Assembly (NCBI GenBank): GCA_016705245.1
Contig: JADIYM010000008.1
Location: 248,001-312,000 of the forward strand
From: Blastocatellia bacterium
GTDB taxonomy: Bacteria; Acidobacteriota; Blastocatellia; UBA7656; JADIYM01
Length of the DNA stretch: 64,000 nucleotides
Reading direction: 5' to 3'
Shown here: piece after piece, positions 54,487-62,118 of the stretch
Numbering within the stretch: the stretch's first letter is position 1
Layout: each line of letters starts with the position of its first letter
The notes under the pieces: generated by a model
The model's input: only the letters and a program-made list of their open reading frames with translations
The model's database searches: none
Told to the model about the DNA's origin: nothing
Program-made: the position numbers and the translations under genes

Positions 54487-54498
54487 GGGGGGGGGGCG
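54487..54498. repeat. G12 homopolymer tract
   Basis: Twelve consecutive G. In the frame entering HemD from upstream the minus-strand reads CCC codons here. A long G-tract may be phase-variable or an assembly artefact. Confidence 0.85.
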
Positions 54499-54630
54499 GT
54501 CGAACGCCACTGCGGTGCAGCCCGATCCGCCTGCATCCGCACGGAGGTCGGCGGGCTCGGTCGGACCGCGCACGCCTCCTGCGCCCGGGTTCTGGGTCCA
54601 CCATGTGTTGATCTCATGGCCCGTCTGACG

Positions 54631-55033
54631 CCCCGTTTGACCCAGAACCCCGAGCGCAGCGAGGGGCCGACGTAAGCCACAACGCTCCTGGCGGCCACGG
54701 CAATCGGTCTATCTCCCGGCGCGCGGAAGCAATGGTCGGCCCGTCGCTGCGCTCCGGGTTCTGGGTCCACGATGGCTTGATCTCACGGCCCGTCAGCCTC
54801 GAGCCCCGTGGTGCCGGGTCCACGATGTCTTGATCTCACGGCCCGTCAGCCTCGAGCCCCGTGGTGCCGGATCCACGATGTCTTGATCTCACGGCCCGAG
54901 CCCCGTTTGACCCAGACCCCCGAGCGCAGCGAGGGGCCGACGTAAGCCACAACGCTCCTGGCGGCCACGGCAATCGGTCTATCTCCCGTCCCGCGAAAGC
55001 CACGACCGGCCCGTCGCTGCGCTCCGGGTTCCG
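54631..55033. repeat. Second repeat family: duplicated blocks and 53-base tandem units
   Basis: A block starting CCCCGTTTGACCCAGA at 54631 recurs at 54901 (offset 270) and covers about 130 bases each. Within the first block the arms ACCCAGAACCCCGAGCGCAG (from 54640) and CTGCGCTCCGGGTTCTGGGT (to 54766) are inverted. Between the blocks, units starting TCCACGATG recur every 53 bases (54766, 54819, 54872). No gene is seen in 54441-55140. No spacers, so not CRISPR. Confidence 0.8.
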
Positions 55034-55140
55034 ACTCAATTCTTCCGCTTGCCGAAACGACTCGCAGTGACTCACGGAGATTCCGTTGTACAATGCGCCA
55101 GCCTCACCAAAACCCTCAGCGATCCGGGCGACGAAATGCA

Positions 55141-55767
55141 ATGACGAACGACGATCGATCCAACGAAACGTCGAGCGAGTCTCGCACCACACCTGCACCG
55201 AAGAAGGCGAAAGGCGGCGTCGACGTCGTCGACGCATCCGACGACCAGCTCGTCGTTCGGCTTCGCGAGCGCTTCGGGGAGGCCATCACCTCGGCCGTTT
55301 CGATGGTTGGCCAGCGGATCGTCACGGTCACCATCGAGTCCGTTTCCGAGGTTCTCGCCTACCTCAAGAGCGACGATGAGTTTCGGTTCAACCTGCTTCT
55401 GGACGTCACGGCGGTCCATCGCCCCGAAGAGGACCCGCAGTTCGAGCTCGTCTATCAGCTCTGCTCGACAACGACCCTCGAACGGGTGCGCATCAAGACC
55501 GGACTTGCCGATGGCGCTCCCGCGCCGACGGTCTGCGGCATCTGGGGAACGGCGAACTGGCTCGAGCGCGAGTGTTACGACATGTTTGGCATCGTGTTCG
55601 AAGGCCACCCCGATCTCCGCCGAATTCTGCTTCCGGACGGTTGGGAGGGTCACCCGCTCCGCAAGGAGTACCCCGTCGAGTTTCGCGAGAACCGCTGGAT
55701 CGCCGAGAATCTGAACATCCACGCCCTGCCCGACGACGCCGACTTCTCAGGAAAGGTCGAGATCTGA
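55141..55767 (+). CDS. nuoC: NADH-quinone oxidoreductase subunit C
   Basis: 208 residues from ATG 55141. The 30 kDa subunit motif is complete: ERECYDMFGIVFEGHPDLRRILLPDGWEGHPLRKEYP. A charged 45-residue N-terminal extension (MTNDDRSNETSSESRTTPAP) is unusual. Part of the hydrophilic connecting module of complex I. First nuo gene in the window; nuoA and nuoB are not upstream. Four bases before nuoD. Confidence 0.93.
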   Translation: MTNDDRSNETSSESRTTPAPKKAKGGVDVVDASDDQLVVRLRERFGEAITSAVSMVGQRIVTVTIESVSEVLAYLKSDDEFRFNLLLDVTAVHRPEEDPQFELVYQLCSTTTLERVRIKTGLADGAPAPTVCGIWGTANWLERECYDMFGIVFEGHPDLRRILLPDGWEGHPLRKEYPVEFRENRWIAENLNIHALPDDADFSGKVEI

Positions 55768-55771
55768 ACTG

Positions 55772-56905
55772 ATGTCCTCCGACGCGCCAAACGCCTCCGA
55801 GCACGTGTTCGAGCATACGGAGATGCTCCTCAACATGGGCCCGCAGCATCCGTCGACGCACGGGGTGCTCCGCGTTCTGTTGAAGCTCGACGGCGAGACC
55901 GTCGTCGATCTCGACTGCGACATTGGATACCTGCATCGCGGCGTCGAGAAGATCTGCGAGCACGACACGTATCCGATGATCACGCCGTATTTCGATCGAC
56001 TTGACTATGTCGCGGCGATCAACGGTGACCTCGTCTACGTTGAGGCCGTCGAACGCCTTATGGGTGTCGAGGTTCCTCGAAAGGCGCAGTACCTCCGCGT
56101 GATACTCGCCGAGCTGCAGCGGATCACGTCGCACCTGCTCTGGCTGGCAACGCACGCGCTCGACATCGGTGCTGCGACGATCTTTCTCTACACCTTCCGC
56201 GAGCGGGAAGAGATTCTCAAGATCATCGAGAACTTCATCGGCGCGAGGCTCACGACGCACGCTTTCCGGATCGGCGGGTTCGAATGGGACGCGAATCCCG
56301 AGTTCGAGCGTGACGTACGGGCGTTTCTCGACATGTTCCCGGGGAGAATCGACGAGTACGAGACGATCCTCAGCGAGAACCGGATCTGGCTTGCCAGAAC
56401 GGTCGGAATCGGGGTGCTTTCCGCAGAGAACGCGATCGACATCGGGCTGACAGGACCAGTCCTTCGCGCCAGCGGCGTCAAGTACGACGTTCGCCGTGCC
56501 GCGCCGTACTCCACCTACCCCGAGTTCGATTTCGAGATCCCGATAGGCGAGACGGGAGATACCTACGATCGCTACCTCGTTCGAATGCAGGAGATGCGAC
56601 AGTCCATCCGCATCGTGCAGCAGGCGCTCGATGGACTCCCGGAGGGCGACGTCATGGCGGCGAGGGTGCCGAGAGTGATCAAGCCTCCTGCCGGCGAGGT
56701 CTTTCACACGAACGAAAGCCCGAAGGGCGAGATCGGCGTGTATCTGGTGAGCGACGGTACCAATACGCCGTACCGCCTGCGCGTTCGCCCGCCGTGCTTC
56801 GTGAATCTGCAAGCTCTCAAGCAGCTGGCGATCGGACATCTCATGGCGGATGTTGTAGCGTTGATCGGAACGGTGGACATCGTGCTGGGAGAGGTGGACA
56901 GGTGA
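55772..56905 (+). CDS. nuoD: NADH-quinone oxidoreductase subunit D
   Basis: 377 residues from ATG 55772. Family hallmarks: LNMGPQHPSTHGVLRVLLKLDGE, GYLHRGVEKICE, PRKAQYLRVILAEL, and the C-terminal RPPCFVNLQALKQL with the quinone-site region. The 49 kDa subunit shapes the quinone cavity with NuoB. Its TGA overlaps the GTG of nuoH. Confidence 0.96.
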   Translation: MSSDAPNASEHVFEHTEMLLNMGPQHPSTHGVLRVLLKLDGETVVDLDCDIGYLHRGVEKICEHDTYPMITPYFDRLDYVAAINGDLVYVEAVERLMGVEVPRKAQYLRVILAELQRITSHLLWLATHALDIGAATIFLYTFREREEILKIIENFIGARLTTHAFRIGGFEWDANPEFERDVRAFLDMFPGRIDEYETILSENRIWLARTVGIGVLSAENAIDIGLTGPVLRASGVKYDVRRAAPYSTYPEFDFEIPIGETGDTYDRYLVRMQEMRQSIRIVQQALDGLPEGDVMAARVPRVIKPPAGEVFHTNESPKGEIGVYLVSDGTNTPYRLRVRPPCFVNLQALKQLAIGHLMADVVALIGTVDIVLGEVDR

Positions 56906-58407
56906 ATCGAGCCTGGGGGAACTTCGCGCAAAGGCGCAAAGGCGCAACCGTCAGTAGCATTGTCCGTCCCGGACTTGTTTCGTTCGCTGTCTCACTCTTC
57001 CTTTGCGTCTTTGATGCGCCTTTGCGTGAGGTTGCCGCCCAGACCCAGACTCAGGCGCCTCCTCCTCCGCCTTCTCCGGTCGTGCCGACCTGGTCGCCTG
57101 TGGAGCTGATCGAGTCGCTCGGCGTTTCGCACGGCTTTGCCGAGTACGTCGTCTTGCCGGCGATTCAGTTTGCAGTCCTTCTCGCCGCAATCCTCACGGC
57201 CGTCGCCTACCTCGTTTACCTCGAGCGGAAGGTCGCGGCTTTCATCCAGGCGCGTCTCGGGCCCATGCGCGTCGGCCCGGTCGGGCTGCTGCAGCCGCTC
57301 GCCGACGGTCTGAAGCTTCTCGCGAAGGAAGATCTGGTGCCGCAGGGCGCCGATCGCCTCGTGTTTCTCTTTGCTCCGGTGATTGCCATTACGGCAGCGC
57401 TCGGACTGCTCGTCCTCGTGCCGTTCGGGGCCGCCTGGGGAACGGTAACTGACATCAACATCGGCTTGCTCTTCCTGCTGGCCGTCGCGTCGGTCGGCGT
57501 TTTCGGCATCGTCCTTGCCGGGTGGGCGTCGAACTCGAAGTACGCGTTGATGGGCGCAATGCGTTCGTCAGCGCAGCTCGTTTCCTATGAGGTTGCCGTA
57601 GGAATGGCACTGATTGGACCGCTGCTGTTCGCGCGTTCGTTGTCGATGCAGGAGATCGTCGAGGCTCAGCGCTTCACCGGACTCTGGTTTGTCGTCCTGC
57701 AGCCGCTGGCGTTCGCCATCTATTTCATCGGCTCGCTTGCCGAGACGAATCGTGCGCCGTTCGACCTGCCGGAAGCCGAATCGGAGCTCGTCGCGGGGTT
57801 CCACGTCGAGTATTCCGGATTCCGCTGGGCCATCTTCTTCATGGCGGAGTACACGAACATCATCATCACGTCCGCTATCGCGGTGACGGTCTTCCTCGGC
57901 GGATGGTCATTTCCCGGTCTCGAAACCGCCGTGTCCTGGATCGCGGGAACGGACCCGTCGACACCGCTCTACTCGGTTGTGTTCACCCTTGCAACGCTCG
58001 GTGTGTTCACCGTCAAGGTGGCGCTGCTCATCTACGTCGTAATGTGGATTCGGTGGACGCTGCCGCGGTACCGGTACGACCAGCTTATGGACCTTGGCTG
58101 GAAGTGGCTGATTCCGGTGTCTCTCGCCAACATCCTGATCACGGCGCTGGCGTTCCTCCTCGCAATGCGTCCCGACCAGGGCGGAGTGTTCGGCCTCCTT
58201 GAGGTCACAAAGAACGGCCTGTGGATCGGCTGGACCGGCACGGCCTGGTTCATCGCGGTCAACATTGCCACGTTCACCGTGGCTGCGTGGTTGCTGAAGA
58301 AGCTGAATCGCACCTCGTGGACGACGGATATCGACGCGTTGCGTCGTGCAGAGGCGCAGAAGCGTGCCGGCCGCCTTGCGACCGCTACGGAAAGAGGGGC
58401 CAGATGA
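56902..58407 (+). CDS. nuoH: NADH-quinone oxidoreductase subunit H with repeat-derived N-terminal extension
   Basis: 501 residues from GTG 56902, overlapping nuoD's stop, with GGGAGAGG upstream. Core NuoH starts at about residue 65 (ELIESLGVSHGFAEYVVLPA) and has ERKVAAFIQARLGPMRVGP, ETNRAPFDLPEAESELV and eight helices. The preceding 60 residues (AWGNFAQRRKGATVSSIV..., LVSFAVSLFLCVFDAPLREVAAQ) are translated from palindromic repeat copy 7 and look like a signal peptide or extra helix. A proline-rich QTQTQAPPPPPSP linker joins them. NuoH is the membrane entry to the quinone site. Confidence 0.88.
   Translation: MNRAWGNFAQRRKGATVSSIVRPGLVSFAVSLFLCVFDAPLREVAAQTQTQAPPPPPSPVVPTWSPVELIESLGVSHGFAEYVVLPAIQFAVLLAAILTAVAYLVYLERKVAAFIQARLGPMRVGPVGLLQPLADGLKLLAKEDLVPQGADRLVFLFAPVIAITAALGLLVLVPFGAAWGTVTDINIGLLFLLAVASVGVFGIVLAGWASNSKYALMGAMRSSAQLVSYEVAVGMALIGPLLFARSLSMQEIVEAQRFTGLWFVVLQPLAFAIYFIGSLAETNRAPFDLPEAESELVAGFHVEYSGFRWAIFFMAEYTNIIITSAIAVTVFLGGWSFPGLETAVSWIAGTDPSTPLYSVVFTLATLGVFTVKVALLIYVVMWIRWTLPRYRYDQLMDLGWKWLIPVSLANILITALAFLLAMRPDQGGVFGLLEVTKNGLWIGWTGTAWFIAVNIATFTVAAWLLKKLNRTSWTTDIDALRRAEAQKRAGRLATATERGAR
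56930..57033. repeat. Palindromic repeat copy 7 (inside nuoH)
   Basis: Arm AACTTCGCGCAAAGGCGCA near 56930-56948 pairs with TGCGCCTTTGCGTGAGGTT near 57014-57032. Here the CGCAAAG arm comes first and the CTTTGCG arm second, the reverse of the other copies. It lies wholly in frame within the start of nuoH. Confidence 0.8.
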
Positions 58408-58931
58408 GCGAGCGACGATCGATCGGATCCATCCTTCGAAGGCTTTTCCTCGTCGACCTGATCAAGGGGCTTGCAGTGACGCTTCGGTACAGCGCCCGAG
58501 CGCTCGTGGAGCCTCGTGATGGAGCGAACCCTCTTCAGTCCATCTACACCGCGCAGTACCCGAAGGAGCGACCGAACATCCCCGAGCGGTGGCGCGGCGC
58601 CCCAAAGCTGAACAACGATCCTCGGACCGGCGAGTCGCTCTGCACGGCCTGCAACGTCTGCGCGCTGGTATGTCCGGTGGACGTCATACAGGTCAGCCAC
58701 GCCAGCCGCGAATTCAGGGACGGCGAGAAGGTCAAGAAGAAGAAAGTACTCACGACGTTCGTTTTCGACACGTCGCGCTGCATGTTCTGCGGTCTCTGCC
58801 AGGACAACTGCCCGACACTCTGCCTCGAGTTGACGCAGGAGTTCGAGCTGGCCGTTGACTCGCGTGCCGGACTCGTCTGGGATCGCGAGATGCTCGAAAA
58901 GGGCATCAATGTCGTCACCTACAAGAAATGA
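58404..58931 (+). CDS. nuoI: NADH-quinone oxidoreductase subunit I
   Basis: 175 residues; ATG 58404 overlaps nuoH's TGA (ATGA). Two 4Fe-4S motifs: CTACNVCALVCP and CMFCGLCQDNCP, each CxxCxxCxxxCP. The TYF/8 kDa-like ferredoxin subunit passes electrons along clusters N6a/N6b. No NuoG or NuoEF is nearby. Confidence 0.95.
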   Translation: MSERRSIGSILRRLFLVDLIKGLAVTLRYSARALVEPRDGANPLQSIYTAQYPKERPNIPERWRGAPKLNNDPRTGESLCTACNVCALVCPVDVIQVSHASREFRDGEKVKKKKVLTTFVFDTSRCMFCGLCQDNCPTLCLELTQEFELAVDSRAGLVWDREMLEKGINVVTYKK

Positions 58932-58967
58932 CCGGACGTCGTACGTCGTGCCTTCACCTGTTTCTAC

Positions 58968-59543
58968 ATGAACCCTGAACTTCAATCCAGCCAGTGGTAT
59001 CTGTGGGCTGTCATCGCGTTCGGACTGTGGGCGGTCGCGACGGGTTCGGCCGTCATCACGGCCCGGCGGCCGGTGCACGCGGCACTCGCGCTGGTGTCGG
59101 CGCTGATGGCGATTGCGGGAATCTTCGCGATGGTTGGTGCGGAGTTTCTGGCTGGCGCCCAGGTGCTCGTGTACGTCGGCGGCGTGATGGTCCTGTTCCT
59201 GTTCGTCATCATGACGGTTGGAGGCGGGCGAACCTCGGAAGACCTCGAGCCAGCCTCGGCGCCGAGATTCGCGGTGGCGACCGTCATCGTGTGCGTGATC
59301 GGTGGGACCATCGTACTGGGTGCGCGCATGGCGCAGCCGGCGTTCGAGTTGCGACCGGGGCCGAAGGCGGCTGTCGCGGCACAAGGCAACCGCGCGAGTC
59401 TGTCGCGGAATACCGAAGAGGTCGGGACTGACCTCTATACGCGAGCGGCGCTGCCGTTCGAGGTCGCATCGCTGGTTCTGCTCGTGGCGATAGTGGGAGC
59501 CGTCGTACTGGCGAAGGGAAGAAAGGTGGAGCAGGAGGACTGA
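58968..59543 (+). CDS. nuoJ: NADH-quinone oxidoreductase subunit J
   Basis: 191 residues from ATG 58968. Membrane helices WAVIAFGLWAVATGSAVI and VLVYVGGVMVLFLFVIMTVG match NuoJ, the latter with the conserved glycine helix (VYVGGVMVLFLF) that has a pi-bulge in known structures. C-terminal half is looped, then one helix. Followed by palindromic repeat copy 8. Confidence 0.92.
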   Translation: MNPELQSSQWYLWAVIAFGLWAVATGSAVITARRPVHAALALVSALMAIAGIFAMVGAEFLAGAQVLVYVGGVMVLFLFVIMTVGGGRTSEDLEPASAPRFAVATVIVCVIGGTIVLGARMAQPAFELRPGPKAAVAAQGNRASLSRNTEEVGTDLYTRAALPFEVASLVLLVAIVGAVVLAKGRKVEQED

Positions 59544-59554
59544 ATGGCTGTTTT

Positions 59555-59653
59555 CCTCTGCGACTCTGCGAGACTTTGCGTCTCTGCGGGAAATCCACCT
59601 TGCGAAAGAGCAGTTTCTCGCAGAGACGCAAAGGTCTCGCAGAGTCGCAGAGG
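59555..59653. repeat. Palindromic repeat copy 8 (between nuoJ and nuoK)
   Basis: Arms about 59555-59593 and 59614-59653, around 37 paired bases with a 20-base loop. Made of CTCTGCG and CTTTGCG units. It separates nuoJ from nuoK by 141 bases inside an otherwise overlapping operon. Confidence 0.87.
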
Positions 59654-59684
59654 TAGAAGGACGACGAGAATCCGGGTTTTTCAG

Positions 59685-59999
59685 ATGCTCACTACCATCC
59701 TCACAATCAGCGGTCTCATGTTCGCGCTCGGCGTGGCGGGAGTCCTGACTCGTCGAAACGTGATCGTCATCTTCATGGCCATCGAGTTGATCCTCAATGC
59801 GGCCAACCTGAACTTCGTCGCGTTCTCGAGGTACTGGGTCGCCGCGGGCGGCATCGCGCCTCACACCGGCGAAGTCTTTGCCGTCTTTGTCATGGTCGTT
59901 GCGGCGGCCGAGGCCGCGATCGGTCTGGGCATCGTCATAGCGCTCTACCGCAATCGCGGAACCGTCTCGGTCGATGACATCGACCTTCTGAAGTGGTGA
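59685..59999 (+). CDS. nuoK: NADH-quinone oxidoreductase subunit K
   Basis: 104 residues from ATG 59685 (MLTTILTISGLMFALGVAGVL). Three helices; conserved Glu residues are in FMAIELILNAANL and VVAAAEAAIGLGIVIALYRN, the proton-channel acids of NuoK. A longer frame from 59544 would only translate the repeat, so 59685 is preferred. One base before nuoL. Confidence 0.93.
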   Translation: MLTTILTISGLMFALGVAGVLTRRNVIVIFMAIELILNAANLNFVAFSRYWVAAGGIAPHTGEVFAVFVMVVAAAEAAIGLGIVIALYRNRGTVSVDDIDLLKW

Positions 60000-60000
60000 C

Positions 60001-62118
60001 ATGATTCGACTCGCCTGGCTCATACTGCTTCTCCCCCTGGCTGGCGCCGCATTGCTTGGCGCGATCGGCCGCCGTCTCGGCGAACGAGCCGTCAGAGCGC
60101 TCGCGATCGGTTCGGTGGCGCTCGCATTCGTGTTGTCGGTTTCTGTGGTGTTTGATTACGTCACGAACCACCACGGCGAACACGCTGGCGAATCCGCTGC
60201 CGTTTCCGTTGGCACAGAATTCCCCGCGTCCTTCGACTGGATTCCGGGTGGAGCGGCACGAACTTCAGGCCCCGGCGACGCAGGCGTTCCTGTCGCCGGC
60301 GGACTCTCGGTCCGCTGGAGTTACGCGGTCGACGCGCTCACGTGCGTGATGCTGCTCGTCGTGACCGGCGTCGGTCTGCTGATTCACATTTTCGCTACCG
60401 GGTACATGAAGGGTGATGGCGGATACGCGAGGTTTTTCGCATACCTGAACCTCTTCATGTTCTCGATGCTCGTGCTCGTGCTGGCGGCGAACTTCCCGGT
60501 GCTCTTCGTCGGATGGGAAGGCGTCGGATTGTGCAGCTACCTGCTGATCGGGTTCTGGTACGAGCGCGACGCCGCCTCCGACGCGGCCAAGAAGGCCTTC
60601 GTCGCGAATCGAATCGGCGACGCCGGGTTCCTGCTCGGGATCTTCGGTGCGTTTGCCGTCTTCGGGTCGTTGGATTTCTCGGCGATCGGGAAGGCGCTCT
60701 CCGACGGCACCGTGCCACCTGACCTGCTCGGTCAGTGGGGAGTGCTCACGCTCATCGCGCTCGGGCTCTTCGTTGGCGTCGCCGGAAAGAGCGCGCAGAT
60801 TCCGCTCTTCGTCTGGCTTCCGGATGCCATGCAGGGCCCGACGCCGGTGTCGGCCCTCATTCACGCGGCCACCATGGTCACGGCAGGGATCTACCTGATG
60901 GCGCGCGTCAGCGCTCTGTTCATGGCAGCACCATCGGCGATGGTCGTCGTGGCGTGCGTCGGAGCCGCGACGGCGCTCGTCGCGGGGCTGTCTGCCATGG
61001 CGCAGGACGACATCAAGAAGGTCCTCGCATACTCGACAGTGTCGCAGCTTGGTCTGATGGCGCTGGCTTGCGGTGCAGGGGCATTCGGCTCGGCCATCTT
61101 TCACGTAATGACGCACGCGTTCTTCAAGGCGCTGCTTTTCCTCGGCGCCGGCGCCATCATCATCGCGCTCCACCACGAGCAGAGCCTCCGGAAGATGGGA
61201 GGGCTCGCGCGCCGCATGCCGGTTGTCTGCGCCACGATGTGCGTCGGCGCGCTGGCGATTGCAGGCGTGCCTCCGATGTCGGGATTCTTCTCCAAGGACG
61301 CAATGCTGCTCGGCGTGCTCGAATCCACCGTACTGCCGCTGGAGTTGCGCGTGGCGCTGTTCTTCATCGGACTCGTCGTTGCGGGGCTGACGGCGTTCTA
61401 CACGACGCGGTTGATCGGAATGGCGTTCTTCGTGAGTGGAGAGAAGGGGAGCTTCGCACACAGTGACGCCGAGGCACCGGGCCACGGAGACCACCAGAGT
61501 GGGCCGCTTGCGGTCTCGAAGGCCATGACGGCGCCTCTGGTCGTGCTTGCTGCCCTGTCGATTGTCGGCGGATTCTTCGACGTCGGCCACTGGCTCGGAA
61601 TCGGTGCACCAGCTGAACACGGTGGATTGTTGGTGCCCGCCCTCGCATCGTTCACGGCCATCTCGGGTATTGCCCTTGGATGGTGGCTGACCGTCGCGCG
61701 CCCTGCATCGGGACGTTCGATCGCCGCACGCCTGGGACCGATTCGGGTGGCCGCGTCGAACGCATTCGGTTTTGATGGATTTGCACGCATCTTCGCGATC
61801 GGCACGACGCTTAGCCTTGCGCGCGCCGCTATGCTCGCCGATGCCGAGGTAGTCGATCGAGCGGTAAATTCGACGGCTTCCGGAACTGTCAACGGCGCAA
61901 TCGGCTCGAACTGGACCGACGCGCACATCGTCGACGGGGTCGTCCGGGGAACTGGCGACGTCACTTTCTCGGGCTCGCTGATCGTTCGCGCCGTTCAGAC
62001 CGGCAAGTTTGCCGCGGCTGCGCTCGTCCTTGCGATCGCTGTTGCTGCTGTCGTCCTCGCATTTGGCTGGAACGCGCTTGCAGCCGTTCTCGGACACTGG
62101 TTTGGAGGTGGTCAATGA
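60001..62118 (+). CDS. nuoL: NADH-quinone oxidoreductase subunit L
   Basis: 705 residues from ATG 60001. Antiporter-like core with FVGWEGVGLCSYLLIGFWYERDAAS, KSAQIPLFVWLPDAMQGPTPVSALIHAATMVTAG and KKVLAYSTVSQLGLM, holding the conserved Glu and Lys of proton transfer. About 16 membrane helices ending with the long lateral helix region. Overlaps nuoM (ATGA). Confidence 0.96.
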   Translation: MIRLAWLILLLPLAGAALLGAIGRRLGERAVRALAIGSVALAFVLSVSVVFDYVTNHHGEHAGESAAVSVGTEFPASFDWIPGGAARTSGPGDAGVPVAGGLSVRWSYAVDALTCVMLLVVTGVGLLIHIFATGYMKGDGGYARFFAYLNLFMFSMLVLVLAANFPVLFVGWEGVGLCSYLLIGFWYERDAASDAAKKAFVANRIGDAGFLLGIFGAFAVFGSLDFSAIGKALSDGTVPPDLLGQWGVLTLIALGLFVGVAGKSAQIPLFVWLPDAMQGPTPVSALIHAATMVTAGIYLMARVSALFMAAPSAMVVVACVGAATALVAGLSAMAQDDIKKVLAYSTVSQLGLMALACGAGAFGSAIFHVMTHAFFKALLFLGAGAIIIALHHEQSLRKMGGLARRMPVVCATMCVGALAIAGVPPMSGFFSKDAMLLGVLESTVLPLELRVALFFIGLVVAGLTAFYTTRLIGMAFFVSGEKGSFAHSDAEAPGHGDHQSGPLAVSKAMTAPLVVLAALSIVGGFFDVGHWLGIGAPAEHGGLLVPALASFTAISGIALGWWLTVARPASGRSIAARLGPIRVAASNAFGFDGFARIFAIGTTLSLARAAMLADAEVVDRAVNSTASGTVNGAIGSNWTDAHIVDGVVRGTGDVTFSGSLIVRAVQTGKFAAAALVLAIAVAAVVLAFGWNALAAVLGHWFGGGQ

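Noticed and set aside
54766..54897. 53-base repeats as a CRISPR array
   Set aside because: Units follow each other without unique spacers, only about 2.5 copies, no cas genes.
59544..59684. N-terminal extension of NuoK through repeat copy 8
   Set aside because: Same reason; NuoK proper starts at 59685.
60265..62115. 616-codon open frame opposite nuoL
   Set aside because: Full overlap with a clear nuoL; highly charged, no domain, and such frames arise from GC-rich codon bias.
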